Below, one piece after another: positions 41,501 to 52,389 of a stretch of 64,000 nt of DNA (positions are counted from its first letter, which is position 1; each line of letters opens with the position of its first letter). The notes under the pieces are model-generated. The model had not been told where the DNA came from. It did not search any database and saw only the letters and a program-made list of their open reading frames with translations. Where the stretch lies: assembly GCF_033473495.1 (NCBI RefSeq), contig NC_088940.1, positions 2,542,001 to 2,606,000 of the forward strand. The letters run 5' to 3'. Origin of the DNA: Cercospora beticola. Taxonomy: Eukaryota > Ascomycota > Dothideomycetes > Mycosphaerellales > Mycosphaerellaceae. Position numbers and translations under genes: made by a program.

Positions 41501-44500
41501 TGAATGCTTGAGCTGGGTACGATACCGAGTAGAAGGCGCTATACCATTTCTCTCCTCCCGTAGAGAAGCCGGGGAGAAGCGCTGATCTATGTCTCCGGAG
41601 TTGGTACATTCGTAACCCGTGCAGCGCGGATCATTGGTTCGTGTCTGCACGATCTTGGCTGTACCGAACACGCGTGCGTCGTGGCTCTTGGAAGCTCGCA
41701 GACGGTGTCAGATGGTGTTGATATCGTTTTCGTGGCTGGCGACGTTGCAAAATGTCCTTGGTGTGCCTTTTTTCACAGTAGCCGTTGAGATGAAAAGTCT
41801 ATGGTATACATAGACTCCCTGTCTTGTCAGGGTCTTGAGCCTCGAGTACAAACCTCGCCAATCTGTGCGGCTGTCGGCCAGGGTAGCTCCATGACTTGTG
41901 AGCTCTGTGTCTGCCGGAGCGTAAACTTGCCCGTGGCTGTCGACAAGGGGTTGGTGTAGGTAGCTGGACCTGACGATCCCATAGCTTTTGGAGACAGCTT
42001 TGCGAAATCCTTCTTCTTCCCCTCATGTCACGCCTTCCTTCGCATACGACGTACGCGGCGGCCATCGCGGTTTGTAATTTGTGCTGTAGCCCAAATAGAG
42101 TTTTGGTCGACTTAGCGGTGTGATGAACGCTTATGCAGTCATGCTTGACACTTGCTCTTTCCAGCAAGACTATCTATTCGTAATGAAGCACGAGTGGACT
42201 TCACATGCAATGATCATCGCTATCCCACTCTGGAGTTGCTGATCTGATGACCAGCTCGCAGCTTCTTCTTTGGAAAGAAGCTCTTGGCCGTAGCCACGTT
42301 GTTGCATCCCAGCTCGGGTGCTTGGCGTGGATGAGGCTGAATCCGGTTGGTCCAAGCTCTGTGGTCGTCGCTAGGGCATTTTTGCCCCGCGAAGCAAAAC
42401 GCAAAAGAGTGCAATGCAACAAGTGATAGCCAGGAGGAGTGGTCAGTTGATCAATTTGCAGCCCAGTATTGATTCTTGAAACGATCAGTCGATTTACGAG
42501 AACAGCATGTTAGAAAATGTCGTAGTTATGTGGTCAGCCCAGCAAATGGTCGTGCTCGTATCCACCTTCCAACTGTTGAGTTGGAATTTCTCCTCTATTT
42601 GAGGGCCAGTCCTTGCTCGGTAACCGATCCGGAGGCTCTGGCCACGATCTCGCGAGCACTCCTTGCTCGTAGATCAGCTCCGTCGTTGCAAGTGGCAGAC
42701 AGTGCGGTGAAAGCAACATGGAGGCCTTGTCTAGCAGTGCGGTTTGGTATTATAGCACGTTCAACGAACGGGGATCGCCGATGGTGCAGGAGGGCGTCGC
42801 GATTTGTGAAGGAGTGCGCGCTACTTGAGCGTTGCCGGAGATCCGGTATGGCAAAAGCAGAAGCCGATTTCGTGCCGGTCACAAAACAATGCATACGGCA
42901 GCGAATTGGGGCAGCAGAAAGAGGACGGGCGTTAGTAAGGATCGCGTAGGTGGAAATGCAAGAAAGTCGTGATAGGCCCGCGACGCGGCGGAGGCTCACG
43001 ACAGAAGCGCAGCAGTGACATGTTTGTGAGTCGCACATAGACAGGCAAGCGCATCCCGGGCACACTCTCCGCGGAGCCAGGTTTGTAAGAGAGAGCTATG
43101 GCGTGAGGATAACGCAAGCTCGGCGCAGTCGCCCTCGCAGCAGTATCACCATGCAATAGGCCAGGAGGAGGAATGGACAGCCATTGTGCTTGCACAGGAG
43201 GTGAGTTCTCCGCGCGAGAAGTCTGGCGGTACTGCGGTGCTCCAACGAGCCATCTGGAGGTGGAACCAGTCTCGCAGCAGCTGCTGTGGCTGATGAGGTG
43301 GAGCAGAGAATTTCTGCTGATGGCAGAGTCGCGCCGCGCGGCGCAGATGAGCCAATGAAGAGGCGCCAGGCGCGGTTCTGTGCTCCGCGCTGTCGCGCAG
43401 GAAACTGGAAATACCTGCCGAGACCGGGTGTTGCAGTGGCTTGGTGTGACGTCTGCTGCTCGTTCACGCCGTGGCAATGTCACCGCGGTGGTGCGACGCG
43501 CCCGAGCTGTCCGCCAGCATTGCAGAGCAGGAGAGCGGTCAGCGCGGTGGTGATGATGGTACGGTACATCGTGATTTCGTCGCAGCGCCCTGGTCCCAGT
43601 CGCAAGTGGCTCAATCCTTTTGGAGAGCAGCACAGGCAAAGCTTAACCCGTCGAGCTGGGGCCGCGCTTGCCGGCAAGCGGTCAAGCGCGCACAAGTCGG
43701 GACGTTTTGTGCAGCGCCACATCTCGAGATACGTACCGCACGTCTCGTGGAGCTGGTCCGGCACGCATGGCGACTACGGTGGCAGATCCCCATTAGCAAT
43801 GTCGCTCTGCTGCGCGGCGGCGGTGGAAGTCTTGAGACAGCGGTGATGACAGCGCACGCGAGGCGACGACATTACAGTGTCCGTGGCCGATCGATGCGGC
43901 GGGCCTTCGATATACGATGACGCGCGCACGGTCGGTGCGAGACATGTCGGACGCAGAATCATCTCTGCCACCAACTGCGGTCTTGCCTGTCTGCGCGTCT
44001 GAATAATACAGCCCAGCAGGCAGGCAGCTGGCCGTGGCTGCTGGTCTGCCCAAAGTGTATCTCTGCCCGTACCCGCGCTGGTCGCTCGAGGTACCCTCGA
44101 GGTACTCGGCGATCGCTGCAGGCCGGCGCATCCGCTATCGCAGGCTGCTTGGCGGGCGCTGCAGTGAGGAATTAGGTTGTCCCCAACAAGCGGCTCGCGG
44201 TGGATCGTGCATCTATCGAAGCGCTCGCTTGCTCAGCGCCCGCGCGTTGCATGCTGTGGAGTAGAGAGCCAGACTACGGCCGCCTGCTGAAGATCCCTGT
44301 GCTGCGAGTGCCCGGCGGGCAGGTTGCTCGTGGTTCAACTTTCCGCACGTCGCTCAACCGTCCCTCCCAGGCCGCCCTCCAATTCTAGGCCATTGCCAGC
44401 CATTGCCTGCTCGCAGCACTCACTGATTGATATTACCCCCAGGCCTCCCCGCGCGACGACGTGTGCTTCTGAACCACGCCCGCTGGCTGCATCATCGAGG

Positions 44501-45078
44501 GCTTCTTTGTTGATCGGAGCGCGACGCCAGTGGTTGAGCAATTGTCGCCGCCGCTCCCCAACACGCACACATCTTGGTTGCTGCTGCCCCACGCACCCAC
44601 GAGCAGGACCAACCCAGGTTGAGACACACCTGGCTTTCTCATCGACATTTTCGCACCTGCCATCGCCAACAGCAGGAGCCTGCCGGCGCCGTCATTGTCG
44701 AAAGACACCTCGAGCGCACCCGCCGCCCGCACTACAATACACGACTGCCCGGCTTTCACTAGCTGCGCGCACCTGTCGTCGACGCATCCTCTCGCCGACT
44801 GGAACCTACTGGATCCCCTTCTGCACTCGCCCGGCGTCTCGCATCCGACGCCGTTGTTGTATCATTCTGTAAGTCTCACCTCCGCCGTCTGCGTGTCGCT
44901 ATCGTCGATGTTGCAAATTCGACGCCGAACGCGGACAAAGAATGTGCCAGACCTCGACCGCTGACATACGCCAATCCCAGTGTACCGATACTGGCCCTTC
45001 ACCCACCTTTTAATGCATTGCGCGGCTCCCACACACTAACCCTACGACATCTTCGACTCGACTCTCACGAGAGCAGCG
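38552..45078. other. 6.5 kb region without a supportable gene
   Basis: I read both strands and found only short or mutually overlapping frames. In the GC-rich part (~42.9-44.9 kb) several strands stay open for 150-235 codons at once, as base composition alone would produce. A 65-codon frame at 38545..38742 and a 50-codon frame at 38752..38904 are hydrophobic at their N-termini but unsupported. A 14-bp direct repeat (ACTTGGTGAGGTAC) lies at 41314 and 41337, and an 11-bp CTCGAGGTACC-like tandem at 44085. The last few hundred bases are probably the leader of the PP1-subunit gene. No transposon, tRNA or rRNA is seen. Confidence 0.45.
44869..44980 (+). other. probable 5'-UTR intron of the PP1-subunit gene
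   Basis: A consensus donor (CTGTAAGTCT) at 44869, a CGCTGAC branch-like site and an ATCCCAG acceptor ending at 44980 define a 112-nt intron. It lies about 100 bp before the coding start at 45079. A pyrimidine-rich, GC-rich leader lies upstream. It is predicted from splice consensus only. Confidence 0.4.
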
Positions 45079-47417
45079 ATGCCGTACACTCCCCCGTCGC
45101 AGCAATCTCCTGCGTCGTCCAAGTCGAATTCCCCCGTCATCAGCAGGAGCTCGTCGTACCATCAAGATGATGCAAACATTCCTCGCTCGCCCGCCAGCAC
45201 TCGACCGCAGCCGCCCCGATCAAACTCATCGACATCGTATCTGCACCGACACCGTCGATCGCCGTCGTGGGGCTCCAAAACATCGGCGGATGGCGCTCCG
45301 CCAACCCCGACAGACGCACCGGATGCCACTATTAGCGCTACCGACTTTGCACTTTCCAGCAGTCTGCGGCAGTCACCACCACCGGTTAACAACCTGCGGA
45401 TTCCAACTGGCGCGGTGATGTCCCCGCCAGACTCGTCGGAAAACTCTGATGGAGACGAAAGTGGGAATAGTGATCGAGGCCGAGAGCTGGAACAGAATTG
45501 GGATCAGTTGCAACAGGCAGTGCGGCAGATTAACCTCCGTAGGGATGGTTCGCCCGACAAGGTCGGTAATCACCTCCAACAGCAGCACGCCGACTCTGCA
45601 CCCACCTCAGAATCGGCCTCACCCACAGCATTGATGAGGCCAGCCTTGTCGGCCGAGGCTCGCAAAATCTCCCACTCCCGGTCGTCGACGGAGTCCAAGG
45701 TCATTCTCAAAACAACGTTCGCCGATTCTCCATCGCACACGTCTGACGAGAGCGATGAGGACGAAGGTTCTCTGTCAAAGCCGGCGCTAGTGCGGAAGAA
45801 GTCCGGCGAGCTGGTGAAGCCGGCGTTGCGGCCGTCATCCAGGCGGCGTTATTCGAGCATGCCTGGCACCCCGACATACCACAAGTCCGTCCACTTCAAC
45901 GACAGCGACAACCAGACCAGACATTTTCTGCAAGTCGACAAGCCCATCGCCGTCAGTGCGGGCTCATCTCCTGTCGAAACCTACGACAGCGAGTCCGAAT
46001 TTCCCTTCAACGATGATGACGGCAAGAAGCCTGAGCTCGAAATCAAGATCGCCAATTTCCCCGAGGATTCGTTTGAGCGCCGAGCCCAGCCCATCCGTGT
46101 TGAGAGGATCTTCCTGTCAGCAGACAAGACCACCCTAGTCGGAGTGTGTGCAGTCCAGAACATCTCTTTCCACAAACAAGTCGTCGCCCGCTTCACTCTT
46201 GACTACTGGAAGACCACCTCCGAAGTGGCTGCCGAATATAACAATGATATTCGCACACCATCCATGGATGGCTGTGACCGCTTCAACTTCCACATCAAGT
46301 TGTCAGACCAGGCAAACATCGACAACAAGACGTTGCTCTTGTGCGTCCGCTACAGTGTCGCCGGTCAGGAGTTCTGGGACAGCAACAACATGATGAATTA
46401 TCAGATCGACTTCCACCGTGACCAGCCAAAGAAGGCTGCCAAGAAGGTCTCTATCAGGCATAACCAACTTGGTCAGCGACCACTCAATGCCATTCCCCGC
46501 AGTCGACACAATGCATCATCGGCCCGCGGTAGAAAAGACCGAGAGTCCGTCGACGATGACTTTGTCCCTGCGCACACCTCTGCGTACTCTTTTGGCTCTG
46601 CAGACGACCTGTTGTCTATGTCTACCGGGTCTATCAAACTCAAGCAGAAGCCGAAGCGTACCCCAATGTTCGCTACTAGTGCAGCTGCCCCAACCCAGCC
46701 CCAGCACGGCCTTGGTAGCAGATACGACTTCAGCTCATCCTTGTCCGCTGCACTCGGCACCGCACAGGACAAGCTGGGTCAGCGCAGTGGTCTGATGATG
46801 AATGGCAACGCTGGCCGTATCCCACCGAATGGAGGCTACTTTGGTCCACTGGATCGCACCGAGCCTGACAAGGCTCCTGCGCCGACAGAACGACCCGATG
46901 CTCTCACGACTGACCGGCCGGCCATGGGATCTGACCAGTACAAAGACCTAGTCCAGAAGTTCTGTTACGTAGGTTCTGCCCGCACCAGCCCCTCTATCAC
47001 CAAGGTCTAGGAACCCAGTCACAATCACAGCGCTGACCACCTATCCAGTTCACACCTGGTCCGGCCAAAGGAGTAAGCTCTGCTGCTACGACTGCTCCGA
47101 AGTCTGCTCCTGTCAAGCAGGAGGCCAAACCTGCTGACACGGATGGTGCGAACGAATCGGACTCCTCCAGCAACTCAAGCTCATCTTCTGGCAGTAGTAC
47201 TCCGACGAATGAGCAAGAGGTTAGCCAGCAACGAGTAGCGCAGTCTCCCGCTCTTGGTCCATTCATCTCTCGCTCACAATCTCCAGCAGCGCAGGTGACT
47301 GGCCAGGCATTGGGTTCTCGCTCTGCGTCACCGGTGGCCTTTGGATATCCTTACAACCATTCTCATCGCGATGGCTACCTGTCTGATACGCCCCGAGCCA
47401 CCGCGATCCGTGGTTGA
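45079..47417 (+). CDS. glycogen-targeting regulatory subunit of protein phosphatase 1 (Gac1-like, CBM21)
   Basis: Exon 1 is 45079..46968 and exon 2 is 47049..47417. The intron 46969..47048 (80 nt, GTAGGT donor, GCTGAC branch, TCCAG acceptor) joins in phase 0; the total is 752 aa. The N-terminal ~250 residues are Ser/Pro-rich. An RVxF-type PP1-docking motif is seen as KSVHFND near residue 272. A CBM21 domain covers ~320-450, with RRAQPIRVERIFLSADKTTL, FTLDYWKTTSEVAAEYN and DRFNFHIKLSDQANIDNKTL, then CVRYSVAGQEFWDSNN. Such subunits tether PP1 to glycogen and promote dephosphorylation of glycogen synthase. Exon 2 encodes only a Ser-rich tail ending in repeated SxSP motifs. Many SP sites suggest control by phosphorylation. 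The gene follows the 6.5 kb gene-free stretch. Confidence 0.9.
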
Positions 47418-48882
47418 GAATTTGACTGATCGTCACTGCGGTGTTTCTGCCTTCTGTTTCTTCTCGACTTTGTCACTCGATATGGGAGCACGCAGCGACC
47501 TTGTCACGACGATCACGATTGCACGATATACGATCATCAGCGGAGATGTTCTCCGCATTACCGACTACTTCCAGCAACAGAACTGCGTGGCAGGACTTGG
47601 GAGATGCAGTGTTCACGCTACTACTGCTCTTGTCGGGGGAAGTTTGGGATTTTTGTTTCACTCTTGCACTTCTAGCGAGTACCGAATTTTTAATGTATGG
47701 CGTTCTGGCATAGACTTGCTTTTTAATCCTGAGAACCCGGTATGCGTGCCATTGAGTTGCTCATTTGGCATGCTGGCTCTCTAGGTGGGGAATGGGGAAA
47801 CCGCATCGTAAAAAGTTGGGGTTTTGTTTTGGGAATCACTCTTCTCTTCTCTGCATGGACAAAAAACAAGAACTTTTTGTGGATGGATTATGAGAGAGGA
47901 AGGCATGGCTTGGGTTCTTCTATCTTGGGATGGTTTCTCATCATTCTGGGTTGTTCAGGCTCATGGTCGGGGTTTGTTTTGAACAGGAGCGATGGCGTTT
48001 TGATCATGGAAGGTCGGTTCTTACTTCTCCATTTGGGCTTGCTTGAGTCGCTGTGCGGCAAGTGTGCCCGGCATGTTCGTGTTCGTGTTCTGCAGATACA
48101 GGAATTTTCTCAATTCGATGATTGCTACTACAACTACCAATACATCATTCAACTTCCTCTCTCACATACACATGAATACGGACGCCATTTCCCTTTGTTC
48201 GATCTCAACAAATTCGTGTGTTGCAGCATGCGTTGTTCTTTACATGACGTACTTCCCGCCTGCTTACAGTGAAGTTTGAGAGGAGAAAATGATAAGGTGA
48301 AGTCCATGCACATGCCTGTCGACGTTTCAGACCCCTATATTATTACTTTTGCGCACGTCATTGTCTCAGTTGTTTATTTTCTGTTTTAGATGGATCTGAT
48401 GAGATCGTGGAGCTAACTTGGAGTTAGTTTGAAGAAAGAAGGAAGGGGTCCTGTTACTGGGATCCTTGTTGAGGCTGAAAAAGATGAAGCGGACTACTTT
48501 GACCGGATGGTTGGTATGGCTATGGATCTAGTGACTAAGAGTTGTGGTACTAATAAGCAGTTCGTGGCTATTATGCGCTGTGGCGTGATGATGTCTCGGA
48601 TTTTATATTAGTTATGCGTGTGTTTATGGTATGCAGTAGTTACTAGTTAGTTGGATCTGATGGAGAAGCGAGATCTTCCTACTGTATGCGTTGGTTAGTC
48701 GGCGCTAATCCAGAGCTACTGTTCGTCATCTCGTGACCGGAGTGGTGGGTTGTGTTTGGGAGGACAGAGTCTGCAGGTGCCGGACTGGACCTGGCGGGAC
48801 GAAGTGCGAGGGTGGAGTTTGGTTATTGGCTGGTTGGCGAAAGAGCGGTATAGCGGTATAGGTGGATTTGCGGTGTGTTGTA
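47418..48882. other. intergenic, probably long 3' UTR then spacer
   Basis: This is about 1.5 kb of G/T-rich sequence after the PP1-subunit gene. A 176-codon ATG frame (47742..48272) is present but rich in Trp, Gly, Phe and Cys in the way T/G-rich noncoding DNA reads. No RNA gene or repeat is supported. Confidence 0.4.
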
Positions 48883-49377
48883 CTATAGGTTGGAAGTGTG
48901 GTCGCCTGACGCGGTTTGTTTTCTTTCGGGAGACGTGGAGGGCTTGCTGGCTGGCACCTCGTGTGCTGATGAACTTGAAGTTGGTTTGGGTTTGGGTTTG
49001 ACTCTGGCTTGTATTTGGTCCTTTTTTCTGGAAGTCGCGGTAAGGAGACGCAGACGGAGCACAGTGACTTGAGTATGTATCACGGGAAAGCGACGTGGAT
49101 TTGCTGCTGATGAAAATTGGTCGACATTTCCTCGGGGTGTTTGTCTTCTCAGCTCACAGCAGCAAGATGTCGAGAGCTCCGTTGCTACTTCAGCCGCCAC
49201 TGCCGCTGCCGATGCCGGCTGAATTGAGCTTCTGAAATCAGGCTCCTGCTTCAACGCAACGACATCATCAATGTCAGGCAATGATACTCGGCCTATATCG
49301 GCTTTCGGCACACAGCAGGAGCAACATGTTGATGAAGCTGTTGGGGCGATCGTTTTCCACGGGAGTAGGTCTGCCAT
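48883..49377 (-). CDS. uncharacterised 164-aa open frame, doubtful gene
   Basis: This is an uninterrupted frame from ATG 49377 (context GCCATGG) on the strand divergent from the flavoprotein gene. The N-terminal half has cysteine pairs (STCCSCCVP and STSCCCELRR) and an acidic-to-Ala-rich stretch (VSLPDIDDVVALKQEPDFRS). The C-terminal half is basic and Ser/Pro-rich (KPKPKPTSSSS). No family is recognised and no signal peptide is seen. The CC pairs could be palmitoylation sites, but this is speculation. It could equally be leader sequence of a divergent transcript. Confidence 0.25.
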   Translation of the reverse strand: MADLLPWKTIAPTASSTCCSCCVPKADIGRVSLPDIDDVVALKQEPDFRSSIQPASAAAVAAEVATELSTSCCCELRRQTPRGNVDQFSSAANPRRFPVIHTQVTVLRLRLLTATSRKKDQIQARVKPKPKPTSSSSAHEVPASKPSTSPERKQTASGDHTSNL

Positions 49378-49490
49378 GGCATCTCATCTTCGGTCACACT
49401 TTCCAATTTTTGCAATCGTGATTTGCAGAGTTACAGCTTTCTGATCGCTCACCGTGAACACAAATAGAAAACCTGGACGCTGAAATTCGA

Positions 49491-51142
49491 ATGATCATGT
49501 CGCAACAAAAACTACAAGAACAGGACGAGGTTCTGGCGAAGCCTTGGGATATCGTGATCGTGGGCACGGGAGCTGCGGCTTTGACTGCGGCTCTTTCTGC
49601 TGCTGAGCAAGAGCCAAAGCCCAGTATTCTGCTCGTGGAAAAAGCTCCTGAAGAATGGGCTGGCGGGAATGGATACTTCACTGCTGCGGCTTACCGCACG
49701 AGACACAATGGCCTCAAAGATATGTTGCCACTGGTGTCCAATGTTCCTGATGACTTGAAAGACAAGATTGATCTTCCTGCATACCCCGAAGAAGCTTTCC
49801 ACGCGGATTTGCAAAGAGTCACGGATGGGAGGAGTAGTAAGGAGTTGGGAGATGTTGTTGTGAAAGAGAGTTTGGATGTTGTACGATGGCTGAAAGAAGT
49901 TGGTGGTGTGGATTGGTGGCTGTCGTTCAGGCGACAGGCGTATCAAGTTGAGGGCAGGTGGCAATTTTGGGGTGGACTGTGTCTGACTGTGAAGGATGGT
50001 GGGAAGGGACTGATTGCGAATTTGTTGCAGGCGGTGAGGAAGAAAGGGTGTGTGATATCGTTCGAGAGCGAGGCGAAGAAGATTGAAGTTGATGAAAATG
50101 GTGCGACAGTTGGGCTTCAAGTGGCCAAAGGTGGACAGAGGTATCAGGTGAGGACGAGGAATGTTATTCTGGCTGCTGGTGGGTTCGAAGCCAATCCGGA
50201 GCTGAGAAAGAAGTGGATGGGACCTGGTTGGGAGTTGGCGCACACTCGAGGCACGCCATACAATACTGGTGACATGTTACAAGCTGCGATCGATATTGGT
50301 GCTCGTAGAGTGGGCGACTTCAGTCCTACTGGTTGTCACAGTGTGGCTTGGGACGCAGATTCACCCAAGTCCGGAGGTGATCGAGAGAAGACGAATGAGT
50401 TTACCAAATCTGGCTACCCACTCGGTCTAATGCTCAATGCGGAGGGCAGTCGTTTCGTCGACGAAGGTATGCAACTCTGTCCATTTTGATGTTCGTTGTA
50501 CTCACCTTGACTGCAGGAGTTGATCTACGCAATTATACATATGCCAAGTTTGGCAGAGCGATTCTGGAGCAGCCGCAAGGGATCGCTTTCCAGGTGTGGG
50601 ACCGAGAAGGTCAGCAGTGGCTGAGAGCCGAAGAGTATCGCGACGAGATCGTGAGGAAGGTGACAGCGGACTCGATTACGGGCCTGGCTCGTAAATTGCA
50701 TGATGAGGGCTTGCGAAAACCAGGCGAGTTTGTACAGACTATCAACGAGTACAACTCCGCCGTTGCAGCTTATCGAATAGAGCATCCAGATGCGAAGCTC
50801 AATCCTGCGATCAAAGATGGACTGTCAACGCAATCCGCAGCTGTTCGCCTTGGACTACCGAAGTCGAACTGGGCAGTACCTGTCAATCAACCGCCGTTCC
50901 TTGCCATCAAGGTCACATCTGGGATCACGTTCACCTTTGGTGGCCTGGCCATCAACCCGGAAAATGCAGCCGTACTGCGTGAAGACGGATCAGAAATTCG
51001 AGGGTTGCACTGCGTGGGAGAAATGGTGGGGGGCCTCTTCTACTCCAACTACCCAGGTGGCTCTGGTCTGACAGCCGGTGGCGTCTTTGGGAGACGTGCG
51101 GGCAGAGCTGCTGCTGCAAGCGTACAGAATACAACCTCTTAG
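49491..51142 (+). CDS. FAD-dependent fumarate reductase/tricarballylate dehydrogenase-like flavoprotein
   Basis: Exon 1 is 49491..50466 and exon 2 is 50517..51142. The intron 50467..50516 (50 nt, GTATGC donor, CTGCAG acceptor) restores FVDEGVDLRNYTYAKFG; the total is 533 aa. The start is ATG 49491, with an in-frame ATG at 49497. The FAD-binding Rossmann start is WDIVIVGTGAAALTAALSAA (residues ~19-38). VILAAGGFEANPELR and the terminal FTFGGLAINPENAAVL...LHCVGEMVGGLFYSNYPGGS then GLTAGGVFGRRAG are typical of the FAD_binding_2 flavoproteins (fumarate reductase flavoprotein, TcuA, 3-ketosteroid dehydrogenase). No signal or membrane segment is seen, so it is probably soluble. The substrate is unknown: TcuA resemblance is general, and no citrate or tricarballylate transporter lies nearby. 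Confidence 0.88.
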
Positions 51143-52389
51143 GTGTAGATGCTGTGCGATCCGTGTAACGGCGCCACCGCGAGTGGCATGCTGTCTCTTG
51201 TGCGTGTGCTACAGTATCACAATCAGTTGTTTCTCAGCACTGTCCTGATCGGCCATGCTGTAGTCTGTGCTGCCGTTGTCAACGCTACGTGTGCTCAGTG
51301 TAATCCAACATTCTGATGTGATGCGAGTGAGATGCGGTCGAAGCGCATGCTTCACATGCTTGCCGGACACGAGGAGATCGTCCAGCATCCCATGCGGAGC
51401 TCATCCTTCACGACCCCAAGCTCCCGCCAATTGCGACGCAGAGATGACTTCATTGATCTCGACTGGAGCAGAACACGGTGCTCTGGTGGTTCTTGTATTC
51501 TGTGATTGTTGATACGGCTTTCCTCCACGCCAACAGGCGTTTCCTAAGCGAATCCATTGACAGTGGGCCTTCTGAGGATCAGCGAGACTATTGAGCACGT
51601 TCCATAACCGGTTTTGGAGCTGCATGAAGCCGCCTCCCGAGCGCTACGCTGGTCAACCTTGCGAGGCCGGGCGTGGCGAATTCAGTCGCGATCCTGGACG
51701 AGGGCCGCATCTGTGAGGCGTGCGGAAAATACAGACCAGGCGGAGGTGAAAAGGTGACGCTATTTCCCAGTCGCGGATGCGCCGTTAACAAGGGAGTGCG
51801 GTTGCGTAGGAGCGTTTCTCGTGCGCGTGGTCGAGTGGTACTCACTCGATCGATCCGAACCTGATTGGACAGAGGCGAGCGCTGGTGCATGTGAGGCGGA
51901 AATTGGTCAGGTCAATGCACGTCGTCCGCCCAGCCGCTCTGCATCTCCTTCGAGACCTCATCTGTGACCGTGACCCGAACACCACCACCTCACCTCGTCG
52001 GCCAGTGTCGTGGGCCGAGTGCCAGCAACATCCACCCAGCTCCACCGCCGTCTCACGCGCGTCGCCCCGCTACACCGCTCCTCCGCCGCCACCGCCGCCA
52101 AGGGCAATCGCGACCGAACCGCGCTCGCCCGCGTTTCCAGCCCGACCAGCAGCACAGCCGCCCTCGAGCACCTCCAGCTTGCTCTGACGACTCGGCCGCG
52201 CTGCGAGCACATACGATTGCCACAATACTTGCCACCGCTCTCGCTCGCTCGAACGCGCCGCCAGCATCTCACACCGACCTTGCGATCGCCGAGGACACCG
52301 TCCGGCCGTAGCGCGTCTCTCTCCGCTGGTTCCACTTTCCCGACCGCTCTTCCATCATACATGCACATTCAGTGACCGCGAGCACTGCG
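51143..52389. other. intergenic, GC-rich leader of the phosphatase gene
   Basis: This is about 1.25 kb. The part after ~51,880 is C-rich with overlapping open frames on both strands, as in other long leaders in this window. No gene, tRNA or repeat is supported. Confidence 0.4.

Noticed and set aside
42932..43846. Long overlapping frames (186-235 codons) on both strands in GC-rich DNA
   Set aside because: Several frames stay open simultaneously because stop codons are rare in GC-rich sequence; none has recognisable protein features.
47742..48272. 176-codon ATG frame with many Trp/Gly/Leu after the PP1-subunit gene
   Set aside because: The composition follows the G/T-rich DNA, there is no coherent domain, and the position fits a 3' UTR.
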